Source of the DNA: Bradysia coprophila
Lineage: Eukaryota > Arthropoda > Insecta > Diptera > Sciaridae
NCBI RefSeq assembly: GCF_014529535.1
Contig: NW_023503608.1
Location: 744,001-808,000, forward strand
Direction of reading: 5' to 3'
DNA: 64,000 nt
Shown: in pieces, positions 22,241 to 34,468 of the stretch
Layout of the letters: each line of letters starts with the position of its first letter
Position numbering within the stretch: position 1 is the stretch's first letter
The notes under the pieces: generated by a model
What the model was told of the DNA's origin: nothing
Database searches by the model: none
What the model saw: only the letters and a program-made list of their open reading frames with translations
Translations under genes and position numbers: made by a program

Positions 22241-23876
22241 CTCAATGCAATGAAATATCTGCATATCGGTATAATGCATATGTCGTATCTATATTTTTTC
22301 TGCAAGAAAGCTAAACTTTGAGCAATGCAATTTAATTCAACATACACATAACGTTACAATAATATTAATAAACCACATTGCTTGTATGTATACTTATATG
22401 AGCACACAAAAAAGTGTATTAAAATAAATTTTATTATTTGAACATAACAAACGACAAGTAAAGTCACCACTTTGGGCTTATGGACGTTACTTTAGATTTT
22501 TTTTAAAACCATTAAAGTAACAGAACAGTGGTGTTGGTGAACATTTTTTCCATTCGAGTTTAAGGACTCGTGGGTGCACACGAGACATATATTTGTTTTC
22601 GTGTTACAAATTTATTTGAAATTGATTTCTCTATTCTATTGTCGTCTTTGTAATAATTATTTGGAGTCGATTTTGTAATCATAAATTTCCATAAAACATT
22701 TCACAACACGATTGTCGAACACTTTATGATTTTCTTTATGCTTTCATTTTATTGTGACAATTTTATTTCTGTTTCATCAACCATATTGACAGGATTGTGA
22801 CGTTGAAAAGAATAATGTGCGCGCGCCTCTTAAATCTTGACATCAACTGAGTCGATGTGAAAGTGCAAAAAGAAACATTTAGAGGATAGCAATAAAATAG
22901 CATAAGATCATAAAGGCATCTCAATAAAAAAATATGAATAAACGATGATTACAGAACTCAGACGAAAGGATTCACTTTGTTACGAATATTGGCCGAAGAA
23001 TGTCTTTTAAAAACAGTGCTGTGTTAATTTGTAATTCGACACTCAATTGCGAACGGTCTTAAATCTTATTTGATTTGTACTTCAGTCTTATTGTAAACAG
23101 AATTTTTTCAATAATGTTTTATCGAAGTCATTTTGAAGAAACTTCACGGGATACCTACAAAAAGCAACGAAACTGAACCAAACAGGATTCTCTTGGTGCG
23201 TGTGAAAGTTTATAAATTTAAGTTTGAAAGAATTATCTGAATCGACTTTTGAAAGATTTGTTTATTTTACACAATTGAAGCATGAAAATTAAATTTCTTG
23301 TTTAATATTGTTATCCTCTGTTTCGTGCCACATGAAATATCAAAAGATCAATTCATAAGAGAAGTACGCCCGTTTTTTATTAACTGTACTCACTGTACTA
23401 AGCTGGTGGAACGGTGTGCGCTGTTGACATATCGGAACTATATATCCATGTCATTATTATAGCTGGCATTGCAATTCGTTTCACATTTATTCAACAAAAT
23501 AGCCAAGATATTGTTCCATTTCGGAGCTTATTCGGAGTTGACTTCAACGAACGAAAACATTTTGCGTCAAACACTGGAACATACTTTAAACTAATGAAGT
23601 AATAGACTTTACATGATCCTAATCGAGCTGAAATGTCGTTTTTTTGTGTGAAGTTTCTTGATTCTAAATGTTGAGAGGATTGATAGGAGTGTTTCAACTC
23701 TGAAAAGTGAAAAGTATGTTTATGGTTTTCGAAGCATTTGGATTACTGGTAATAGTTGATTACGTATCTATTTGAGAAATGGTGATAAATCGATATGGAT
23801 TATTCTGTTACAGAGATCTTTGGTGATCGTAATCCGATAGATATGTACGTTTTTTTACTCAATAATGCAAATGTTC
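22237..23876. other. no gene seen; one repeat core
   Basis: AT-rich. A reverse GAAGTAATAGA core sits at 23596-23606 within the family context ACTTTAAACTAAT. No supported exon. Confidence 0.5.
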
Positions 23877-24090
23877 ATAGAAAATCCTGTGTCAGCCAGA
23901 AAACACTAAAAAAATCCTCCATAATTTTACGAGAGAACATCTATCCACAATTTCGTAGAAAATCCATAGAAAATCTCTAAGAAAGTCCTATAAAAAACAC
24001 AAAAGGAAGAAATACTTGGAAATTGAAAAAATTCATCTGAAAATCTATCCAGAATCAGTCAAAAATCCTCTGAAAATCCTAGGAAAACCG
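23877..24090. repeat. degenerate AGAAAATCC minisatellite
   Basis: AGAAAATCC and close variants (AAAAAATCC, GAAAATCT, AAAATCCTCTGAAAATCC) recur about ten times with irregular spacing of roughly 10-25 nt. Confidence 0.55.
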
Positions 24091-24221
24091 AGGGGTCACC
24101 AACCTCAAAATAATCCCATAATAATCCCTGCAGGACGGTGACCCATAGAAGAAAACGATACGAAAAATCCTTGAAAAAAGCTTCCTGCCTCGCCCCGGAA
24201 CAAGTGATATATTTTACTCAA

Positions 24222-24595
24222 AAGCTTGAGGTAAAGCTTCGCCGTCGTGATCAAAACTTTCTTTTACTTTTTTTTAGGTGAATGTGTTTTACATACTTTT
24301 GGACGGTAAAGAGCACTTACCATCACTCTTTGTGAAAATGTACACAAACACGTAAAATATCTTACGAAATTGTTTGTAAGTTATGTTTTGGCTTGTGTGT
24401 TTACTCCACTCGCCTTCGCCTCTTTCCGCAAAGCTTACACTTGTCAAAACAAAAAAAAAATTAAGAGCAAGGGTGTAATATATTGACGCTCACTATAATA
24501 TATTATTGACGCTCACTTTTACTATGTTAATGAATCAGTTCCATGCGGAGCTGTGAGTAAAGTTTTTTTTTGATCCGTATGACCTTCACTCAAGC
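24222..24595. mobile_element. decayed long-terminal-inverted-repeat element
   Basis: AAAAGCTTGAGGTAAAG with GATCAAAACTTTC near 24222-24263 is mirrored imperfectly by AAAGTTTTTTTTTGATC and CTTCACTCAAGCTT near 24558-24596. Inside is a direct repeat of ATTGACGCTCACT (about 24482 and 24508). Probably an old nonautonomous transposon. Confidence 0.45.
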
Positions 24596-24599
24596 TTAT

Positions 24600-25757
24600 G
24601 CAGACGGGTGTGTCACATCAAGAACTAAGTGAGAATTAGAAAGACAGAAAAAAATAGTCGCTGCACAATCTTCGTTCATTTTATATAATTTACCCGAAGA
24701 TGTACTCACATTTAGCGTTATTTTATATCCTGTAACACTGTTTCTGTAATAAAAAAGCATTAAAGTGCCAATTATCCGAAAGGTTTATAAATTATTTTGA
24801 TAATAAAAAAATACCATCAAGTATGACCTTAAACATACTGTGTTGGTAATAAAATTTGTTGACAAGGCTTAAAGCCCAATTCATATTATTACACATACTG
24901 TACGAATACGTCTGAACAATCAAAATTCAGTTTTTTTTATTATTTATTTTGGATATTTACTTGCATGTAAATAATAACATAAATACACACATAATTGATC
25001 AAAAAGCTTAAAGGTTCACATCAATTGCTTTTAATCCATTGCTCACGATTTTCGATAAAACACTATCTGCGTATTTCTTCCATGATCTGAGTGTGTATTT
25101 GTATGTATGGATATGTATATAATATGTTGTTGGAGATATAAATTCATCATAATATGTTGTTACATGTGCACCTATAACAAAATATTTAACGAAAAAAATA
25201 ACCACTGTTTCTTGTAATCCCTTTTTTTACTTGAAATAATATCTTTCCGCATCACAGCGATAATAAAAACGCAGCATCAGGCCCACATGCTTATATGGCT
25301 TATCCCAATATTTTTTCAATATTAATTTCATGATTCATATAATTTTATTCAAAAACAGAACAGACATATTTTACCATAAATAACATTCATATTTATATCA
25401 TATTTATACACATAACAATTTTTTACCAATTTTTTATTCTTTTTTTTTTACTCTGTTCCCTCTCGTCCACACAACGTCGAAGAAAAAGTTTAGTTTTGTG
25501 TTTGAGGAGCTTCAGGTTTTTTTGTTCTTTTTATTTTTGAAATTTTTATTCAAATATTTTAATGTGTGCCGTCTTCGTTGCTCGTACACAACGGGGTGTA
25601 CATGCATCGCACACTATATTTATACAGGTGAAGGTGACCTCGTTGGATAGAAAATGTCACTCCTGCAGTTAAGATTTATATAGCATTGTTAATGAAATTA
25701 ATCTACACATATTACATCTCTCCTACACTTAAAATTGTTTTCGTTTTGTTTACGTTG
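24600..25757. other. no gene seen
   Basis: AT-rich with T runs near 25440-25550. Repeated GTGTAC words near 25580-25610 form no clear array. Confidence 0.5.
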
Positions 25758-26017
25758 TTAATAATTAAAATTACCATTTAATTGCTTCTGTATGTCGGCC
25801 GGCCAGACAACTGATCGAATGGTGTTTGTCATTTGCGATGTGTTAGGGTTGTCAATTTCTAACAAAACAATAACGGACCATAGAATCAAACTCACAACGA
25901 TAAAAGAGGAAAATAAATCTCCAATACACCGCTTCCAGGGTAACGACATATCTAGCGTGTATAAAGTTATGACTACCTCTCGTAGTTTGGTCATTTCTTT
26001 GCCACTGTCGCCATGGC
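25758..26017 (-). CDS. candidate terminal exon with a membrane segment
   Basis: A minus-strand frame ends at TAA (25758-25760). It is open back past ATG (25994) to an AG at about 26018, where the sequence CCATTTCTCATGAG could be an acceptor. The peptide reads about 85 residues: a polar lead (HGDSGKEMTKLREVV), a hydrophobic helix (FSSFIVVSLILWSVIVLLEI), then a polar tail ending QKQLNGNFNY. GC is clearly above the neighbouring DNA. It could be the last exon of a membrane protein or a 78-residue one-helix protein. The opposite strand is also open (25792-26040), which weakens the case. No close AATAAA is seen. Confidence 0.42.
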
Positions 26018-26109
26018 CTCATGAGAAATGGTATTTTTGAACTGCATATTAATGCAACATGTCGAAAGACTTATTTAAGTTTCTCACAGATCGAAACAGT
26101 GGCAAAACG

Positions 26110-26416
26110 TACCTCGACATATCTAGGTTTACAATTTTTCAAGGATTAGAACAATCCGTCAAATATTAGAACATGTCGAGGTCGAGAACATTTCAATTTT
26201 TACAACATCTCGAGGTTGAGAATTTTTCGATTTTTACAACATTTCGAGGTTTAGAACTTCTGAAGGTTTACAACATCTCAAGGTTTAAGACATCTCGAGA
26301 TTTACGCCATCTTTAGGTTTATAAAATCTCGAGGTTTACAACATCTGAAGGTTTACAACATCTGAAGGTTCACAACATCTTGAAGTTTACAGCACACAAC
26401 ACCTTCGAGGTTTAAA
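26110..26416 (+). repeat. 17-bp tandem minisatellite, ACAACATCTCGAGGTTT
   Basis: About fifteen degenerate units with consensus ACAACATCTCGAGGTTT, among them ACAACATCTGAAGGTTT in adjacent copies near 26340-26375. Units toward the right are the most alike. Many carry the palindrome CTCGAG or a one-base variant. Confidence 0.8.
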
Positions 26417-26504
26417 TAATTTGAATGTAGGATGTAAACTATATAGGGAGATTGCGATAAAGTATGGTTGTCACCTTATAAATTTCAAGTTCTACGTCAA
26501 CTTA

Positions 26505-26586
26505 GAGAGAGCTATGCACTAACCGTCACAAAAAGACATTTCCCAAATGAAAAAATTTCAGTTCCATGCATCTCCTCAATTATAAG
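26505..26586 (+). repeat. dispersed repeat, copy 1
   Basis: GAGAGCTATGCACTAACCGT followed by CACAAAAAGACATTTCCCAA matches 49381-49457 over about 75 bp with few differences. Function unknown; possibly the end of a transposon. Confidence 0.6.
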
Positions 26587-29489
26587 TGAAAATCACAATG
26601 TCCCTCATATTAATGTTTAGTATCATAATATTGTAGTCGAGGTAGTTTTTTAATGTGAAACGGGTAAAACAGAAGAAATTTTTATTCGCAAATCAGCAGA
26701 TCAGGATACACAACACGAATGTTCCCAGTGCATCTATCCTAACAAACTTTAATACATTTAAGGTAATACCAGTATTGCCTTCAAACTAACCATTTTCTAA
26801 CATAATTTCTAACTAACGTCGTGTTACATAGCAAAATGTAAGTTGAAACAAATGAAGTAATAGATTTCAATTGGTCGGAAATCCTACATAGATTAAATAT
26901 TCCAATTGTGTTGTGCTTGCCGTCTGTGAAAGGTTGAGCGAATCATTTATCAGAATACAGTTTAAACAACAGAAGGAAAAGATTTATTGATATCCTTTCC
27001 GTTAGTAATATGCTAAAGTTAAATTGGAATATCGATCAAAAAAATCCAGTAAACCAGTACGACCTTCGTATTTGTGCTTTGTAGGACTTTTATTCATTTT
27101 GACCGAAATTCTGAATCTGTGTCAAAACTGAAGTGTTGTTCTAACACCCTCTCTAGCAAACACACTTCGTTTTGACATTGTCAAAATTCCACCTTACATT
27201 GTTTGTAGGATCTGTTGACCAATTTCTAATTTTACATGAAAAATGAAAAGCCTAAGTTGTATTTTCATCACCTTAATAAAAGTAGTTAGGTTTCCAGAGA
27301 ATGTATTGATTGTGCTCAATTGTTTCGAATATTTTTGACAAATGTCCCAATAAAATTATGTCAGTTCCAACGAATAAAGTGTTCATAAAACAATTAATTG
27401 GCAATGCAAACGCAAACGAAATTAAAAAGTCATTGCTCATTTTCTCGGAAAATTAATTTTAAAATAAACGACATCGTTTTAATTAAAATCCCTAATAATT
27501 TCCGTTGATATTGTTGACCCGATGACAGCTATAAATTTTCATTATTATTTTAATTATTGACTTCTTATTTCCAAAAGTTAAATTCATACTTTGTACGTAT
27601 TATACAGTGTACACTGGTGTGCATGATCATAACTTATATTTTTCGTTTTTTTTCCTGCTCATTTTTATACAACGGTAGTCCATCTGCATTTCGAATGAAA
27701 ACATGACTCCTCTTTTCCTACAAAACGATCACAAATTAAATGAAATTAGCAGCTCGTATTACTTTCTTGTCTCATATACCTTCACATTTTTACAAATTCA
27801 ATGTATGTAACAACAAACAAATTATTTTATGAAAAATGGCAAATATTTTTTTGTGTCGTTCCGCCAGCACGAAATCACCATAATATAAATAATGGACCAT
27901 TCTCGTAACGATATATAAACAGTTTGCATATCTGTGCGCGCATTTACCAAATTGTTTAAAGACAAATTCTTGCTGTGGCTGTCTCCCAAAAATATATATT
28001 AAGCACGCACACATGATATGAACAAATATATGTGTTGTGTGTTAAATATGAATCTTATACCTATATGGTGCCTTTTGGCTCTCGGATCTGCACAGGGCCA
28101 CGGTGGACATATTCGTAGCGGTTACAACAATACATTAAAAACAACACAATCTCTCTCTCTGGATTCATATATAATGCTGAACATGAATACAGAATTTGGT
28201 AAACGGAATCTAAAATATTTTATTTTGTTATGGACTTCATGGCGATGTCGTTAATTTCATTCCCAACATTATACAATCAGTATTTGTTTCCATTTTTTTA
28301 AAAGGAAATTACAGAATCATTAAGCCTTTGAGTTGCTAAACGAGCAGAAACCTTTCTATTTAATAGCCAATTGGTACTGTTGATTCAATCACATCACTGG
28401 TAAATAATGCCCCCTAAGCCTAAACTAAAAACATAAATTTCTGAACAAAATTAGATTATCACGAATGGAAAACAGTAGATCAGTTTGTGATTTTACACGG
28501 GATGTAATTGGTTTGTATAGACCAAGAGTTTCAGAGATAAATTCAATCGCTTTATTTCCTTACTCTTATTGGTATAGTTTCAATAAAGGCATTTTTGTCT
28601 GCCAAGAGTATGCATTTTATTTCGCAAAACTTTGCTATACACAAATAAACTGTCCACGAAACATAATTTACATTATCGATCTATCTACCTTACAGTCATA
28701 TACCTACACCATAAATAAAAGCTGCATAATGTGCCTTTTTAGATAAAATTTAACAGAAAATTAATGCCAATCTGCTCCACTTATTAACTAAAATGCATAT
28801 TTTAAGCGAAAGCGCATCACATTATTATTCCTTTTAATCAGCAATAATACGTTGTGTGTGTAGACTTTTTATTTTCTTTTTTTATTTTTATTTTGTTATT
28901 TCGTCTCCTCAAACTGTATGGTAATCTAAAATATTCAAAATGCTTTTATTGGACATGCAAAATTGCCCTCGTCGCTCATCATTTACAATGGTTATCTCTG
29001 TAACAATTTTGCTTTTAAATGCGGATTCACCGGTGTGTCTGCGAAATGTATTTTGTATAAAAAGGCGAAGCTTTTGGTTCCCTTTCAAATTGCTTCAATA
29101 AAAAAGACTTTTTTTTACATATTCGTACACTGGCACAATAATTGAAGGAAGTGGATATGGCATTGAATTAAAAACATTTTTCATTAAAGTTTTTCAATTC
29201 TCATAATTAAAATAATCCAATGTCATGGGATCAGTATGGCGACAAAGAACATTTTTTGTACATCCGTTCTTAATTCTAAAGTAATTTTCGATGTGTGAGG
29301 ACACATTTGCATCATTCTAGAATTGGTAAATTTCGACTATTATACTTCTCAAACATTTCTATTTCGCGAGCTGCAAGCAGTCTTAAAACTAGAGTGACGC
29401 AACTGTTTACATGGTCTTAGAATTAGAAGTAAGTCATAACCGATAAATTCCACTTGTTCTGTTTAAAGAAAGAAGCAATCGTAACCTTT

Positions 29490-29600
29490 AAGTCTTTTCT
29501 TCTTTTGTTTAAAGTATTGCTTTGCCTTTAATACAAAATCTATTACTTCGTTTGTTTTAGTAGACATTTGGCTATATAAGGATACATTAACCTGTTGCCT
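29490..29600 (+). repeat. GAAGTAATAGA repeat copy
   Basis: First core decayed (TTTTCTTCTTTTGTTTAA). Second core exact (TCTATTACTTC at 29539-29549), followed by GTTTGTTTTAGTAGACATTT and a TATATAAGGATACATTAAC segment as in other copies. Confidence 0.6.
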
Positions 29601-32584
29601 TTTTTTCATTGTAATCGATGACTAATGACGAATTGTTTCAAGGAAATATTAATATGGCTATGGCTTCCACATTAAAGTCTAGAACTCTAACATTGTACAA
29701 TTTAATCTACAATCTCTGATGATAATTCTAAACGGACAATCGTCAGCAGTCGAATAAGAAATAGTTCAAGAAAATTATTTCGAGCCACACTGATGCCTCG
29801 TCATAGACGAAAATGTTGAATAAATTATACAAAACGGTTTCGTATTTTTTTAGTAATATTATCAATATGATACATCGATCCAGTCCCTGCACACAACAGT
29901 ATGATACCTTTCTACTTGCTAGACCCTCATATAGTCAACAAATTTGTTGAAAAATGTCAATAAATTCTACTTTAAGGGTAGCATGTTTTTTCAGTCGTCG
30001 TCTAATCGTCGAATATTATCCATTTAGTGGCACAAAACTCGTCCAATTAAGGCAGATGACATTTCGAATAAAGGTATTTCGAGTGACTGAAAGACTCAAA
30101 CCTTTCCCATTGATGTAACAAAAATATTATGTGGACACCGTTCGCTCTCCATGGTATTCTATCACTGATGATAGGTATGTTTAACATGTCAAGTATATTT
30201 AACTTTTCTATAATTTCAAATACTTCAGGTATTTATTGTCATTTTCAGTACCGTATACTGATATTATATGCTTGAGTTGTGTGTGTTTTTTTATCTATTT
30301 TCTAGACCTACACCAAAACCCCCGCTGACAACACCAGAAATAATATATTTGTACAATAAACAAACTGTCGCTGATGGTAAACTATAAAGGACTGCATTTT
30401 TACATTTTTATTCTTATTCAATGGTGCAATACAATAAAAATACGGAAGAAAAAATGTCTTTGCGCACACAAACACTGGCTCAGCTTTATTTCGTTTCGAA
30501 AGGCATTTCCATTGTTTCATGCATTTTTGATTAATGTTTGAGCCGAATATGAGTGTTTGTTGTTTGGTGAGGACCTCACAAAAATTCTATGAATGAATTT
30601 ACGGTTTCTGTAGTTTCCACTGTGTAGTTTCGTTTTTATTATTATGCGAGTCCAGCTGAATTGTTCAACATCGTATCAAGGTGAGCCGAAACAAACGCAT
30701 AAGTTCGAGTCTCGTATAGAGATGTTCGATTGAAAGAATATTTCAGTTTACAGTAGGGACCCAAGTCTTTTTTAACCCTTCAGCTCAAATTTTAGTTACA
30801 TAGAGGGTTTCAAACTCTGGTAACTCGTAACTTCTTAGAAACGGCTAGTTACAGGCCCGAACTGGCTACCCAAAGACAGTTCAGGCAAGAGAGCGTTTAG
30901 CACCAATTTAACTCAAATATTCTGTTCTGCTGTCTTTAAGGCACCAAGGCCCAAAGGGCAAATCAAAGGTTAGCCACCTATTATCAACAACGATGATGAA
31001 AATGAATGTTGAATCTCGGTAATGTTTGAAGGTATGCCTATTGCTTTCGGTACAGGGAATTGCTTTTCATTTTATTTCACATTTTCACTATTCCGAGCTT
31101 TCAGTTTACATAACCTGTGATATCAAATTTTGATATTAACGTTACTGCTTAAAATTTAAGTGAAGTTCTCCAAAATGGAATGCAGATATTATTTTGTTTG
31201 TCATTTTATTTTATTCATTTAATCGTAATGGGTCAAGGCTCATAATAGGTATGAACAACAAAAACAAATTTGAGTAAAAAAATGTTATACAAAGAAATGA
31301 GTTCAATTTACTCTATCCAATGGAAAGCTCGCAGGACAGCATTACTGATCAGTTTCATGTTAACCACACATTATTGTAATCGTAATTCTAATCTCATCCA
31401 AGATCTCATCTCTGCTGCATGTCTAGCTTTTAAATTTTTTGTGTCGAACAATCCTCTTAACAGTCACTCATTACACATATATTAGCACTTAGGATAACAA
31501 CTTTGCAGACTACTTTGCGGTAATACGGGTGATCTACCCTAATTATGGTGACAAAAATGTTCTATTCAAATTTGCTGATTTTTACGAGTGATACGACAGC
31601 AATTCGTACAAAAAATGTAAATGCTTCAAACAACAAGTTCTTAGAATTTTTATTTTGAGTTTTCAGTTTTCATAAGCTGTTTTTAAGCTGTTTGTGTGGT
31701 GTACTGAGCAGTTTAGTTGCCATTTTAAAAATGATTGAAGTGAAGATAATAAAATTTCTCACCAGATTCAGTCGAAGTTGTCGCTCAAGAAAACGTGAAG
31801 GCAAACTACAAAAACCAAAACGAACTTAGTAGAATATTTTTTTGTCATTACTACTTCGCGCGGGATGTGTGAACATAAAAGTACATAAATTGCGATATCT
31901 TTTTTCTCAACGAATACATACATTCACATATAGAAATCGGGATTACATTTGCTAGCTAGTAATTGCAGAAACCGGTACTTAATCATTTTAATATTAAATA
32001 TAAATAGCTTTTTGTTGGCAAAATTAATTTAGTTTCAATAAAGTCCCTGCTTGTATTGTGGGCGCTTCATGGTCAAACTCATAAATTTAAGTAATGTTTC
32101 GGTTTGTAGATGGAATAAGCCGAGATAATGATATTATGATAGGTAAGGTTTGATAAATTTGGTGCTAGAATTTAATAATAAAAATTGTTTTTTTTTTTAT
32201 TAAGCCACACACATAACATTTGACAAATATTTCTGTTTAAGTTAATGGATTTTAGAGCATCGCGTCTATATTCAATATATATTTTGCTAATCATTTTCTA
32301 TTCAAGATACTTAGAATTTATTCGCGCAATCAATCAGCATGTAAGTTGCAAGGACAACATCAATCAGAATTAGAAACGGTTCTGAGAGTTTGTTTCTTTT
32401 TTCAATTACTTTTTGTTTACTTATTTCAATTATTGTATGCGGTGAGTGATGTAGATTCTGGATTTCTTTTTAAAATGTTCGAGGTCATATTCCAGTAGAT
32501 GCGTTCAACATTCCAATTTAATTTAAGCAGTGTCTAGCAGTAATTTAATTGATGATGGACCGTTGATTAATAATGAGTAGATGG

Positions 32585-32740
32585 TTATCATCTGTTATCA
32601 TTTGCAACGGTGAAAATAAGCGACGAACTCCGGGTATAGTGTTTTTACATTTTAAATTGAATATTAAAACAAATGAAGTAAGAGATTCTATATCAATCAC
32701 AACGTGTTTCTTTTAACAAAAGAAGTAATAGATTCGATCA
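32585..32740 (-). repeat. GAAGTAATAGA repeat, near full-length reverse copy
   Basis: Begins with the reverse tail TCATCTGTTATCATTTGCAA, passes AAAACAAATGAAGTAAGAGA, and ends with the exact core GAAGTAATAGATTCGATC (from 32722). The order is exactly the reverse of the forward copies. Confidence 0.65.
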
Positions 32741-33386
32741 ATACATTTCTATGTACGTGTTCTCATACACTTATTTACCAAGAAAGAAACGATATTGTTG
32801 AAATCGTTGATTGATGTAAAACTGAAAAGGAGATTTTCTGCAGCCAAATTTATTTCAAAAACAGTAAATAATAATTTTGAAATGTGGCTGACAATTTCCT
32901 AAGCATAATAATTGGTATAACAAATAAAGCTGAAGTGATCGCTCGAGTTCGATCAATCGTCAATAATCAAACATAAATCATTGAGAGCCGGCTAAAACAT
33001 AAGGCTGAGCTCCGGAGTTGCCAAAACAGTTCGAAATTATAGAAAAATTCGGTTTTTGGACGTTCGTAGTTTTTGGAATTTTTTGGAAATTTTGGAAAAA
33101 ATTCTTTAAAAAAATCCAAAAATAGGCCCTGCTCGAGTTAAACAAAAAAACTTAGCGAGAAATCATTGCTCTAAGAACATATGACGAACATCTTGTAACC
33201 AATGTAGCATTTTCTCTCAACTCTCCGTAGCCTCGACAGATCGATACAAAATTTTGAGTAATTTGTTTTATCAAACATTTTAAGCGAGTTCATCGATAAC
33301 ACATGATAAGCCTTCTATTAAACTCAAATGAATGTGAATGGAAAGCATTTTCTTGTTTGGAATAATTATTCTTCACCTCAACAATA

Positions 33387-33560
33387 CAGTGAACGTCAGC
33401 AGAATTTAGGCATAAATTCGTTTCAGCTGGTTTTTAACTGGTCCACTCATCCAAACAAAAGTGCGTATACTGGTTTATACATGTATATAAACGTATAAAG
33501 AGTTTCGTTTGCATGGACCAGTTGAAGTTAATTCTTGTCTAAATTTGATTGACATTCACT
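33387..33560. mobile_element. fold-back MITE, CAGCTG family, best-preserved termini
   Basis: Termini CAGTGAACGTCAGCAGAATT and AATTTGATTGACATTCAC are inverted. A TA precedes the left end. Inner arms TTTTTAACTGGTCCA and TGGACCAGTTGAAGTTAA pair. The interior word CACTCATCCAAACAAAAGTG matches the elements at 12542 and 44127. Confidence 0.65.
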
Positions 33561-34460
33561 TTACAAAATTAAGTAAAAATCGGTGAATTAAAAAGTATAA
33601 TTGATCTCAATCAAAAATTGTTCGTTGCTCGTAGTAGAGCTTCACATGAAATTAGAATTTGACCATAACATTCATTTTAGTTTACTCTCTCAAACATAAA
33701 TCAATCGAAAACCAACGAGTAGCATATGTATGTGTGTGTGTGTGAAGACCGCATGTATATATGACATGAATGAACATGAATCAAACTCATATTTTCCCAA
33801 GGATTCATCAAATAACAACAAAAATAATATTGAACAAAAAAGTAAAAATAAAAAACAAAAATAAACGACGAAGAAGACGAGAAAGGAAATATTTCAAACA
33901 ACTGAATTAATAATTCAAAACACGCCGATACAAGATACGATAAGACAAAAGTCTTAAATTTTATTTTTGAACGGTGTGGTAATGTGGTTATAGAAACGAT
34001 CGAACATATATCAGTCATAAAAATAGACTTGTCTAAATTATGAATGCACATATTTTGTGGCATTCGAAACATATTGCGTTTAGTCAGTTGAAAAATTGAT
34101 GCTCTCCCGTTTTTATGTCATTTGTAACTAGTCAACTTAGGGGGCGAAATGACTATTGTTTTCAACATTTTTTTTATATATCTTCAATCTCGAGTTCAAT
34201 CTACCACATCCATACTATTAAACATACATTCCTTTTTTTGAATTCCCATCATGTAAAAAGGGCTGGTATTTTTTGATTTGGTGTAGTAGCGACTAATAGC
34301 TAACTTCAGTTCTGATTAATTTTAATTTTACAAGTTTGTTGCTAATAGTTGATAATAATCGATCAACGAGTAATAGAAGTCTCCAAAAACTTAAAAATAA
34401 TCTGGAAAGTAAAACAAATGAGTTGAACATTTACAACGCACTTCAAGCATGAGTGGTACT
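33561..34460. other. no gene seen
   Basis: AT-rich. A frame at 33701-34072 (minus) is low-complexity (Ser- and Phe-rich from GAA/AAA tracts) and is not considered coding. Confidence 0.5.
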
Positions 34461-34468
34461 CTAAATAG

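Larger units (their letters stand above)
26587..33386. other. long gene-poor stretch
   Basis: No exon is supported. It holds GAAGTAATAGA repeat copies at 26854-26864 (core), 29490-29600 and 32585-32740. A frame at 28036-28254 starts like a signal peptide (MNLIPIWCLLALGSAQG) but has no further support. A somewhat GC-richer patch at about 30760-30980 has acceptor- and donor-like words around a 28-nt piece, too little to call. Confidence 0.45.

Noticed and set aside
21853..22347. 164-codon minus frame and its plus-strand counterpart with Tyr-Ile repeats
   Set aside because: The frame length comes from the (TA)n microsatellite at 22164-22236, which has no stops in these phases.
28018..28254. Frame starting with a signal-peptide-like segment (MNLIPIWCLLALGSAQG)
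   Set aside because: The downstream part is AT-driven, with no splice site or poly(A) support. It is too weak to list as a gene.
33701..34072. 123-codon minus frame
   Set aside because: Low-complexity Ser/Phe/Tyr stretches from A-rich tracts; no domain, no splice signals.
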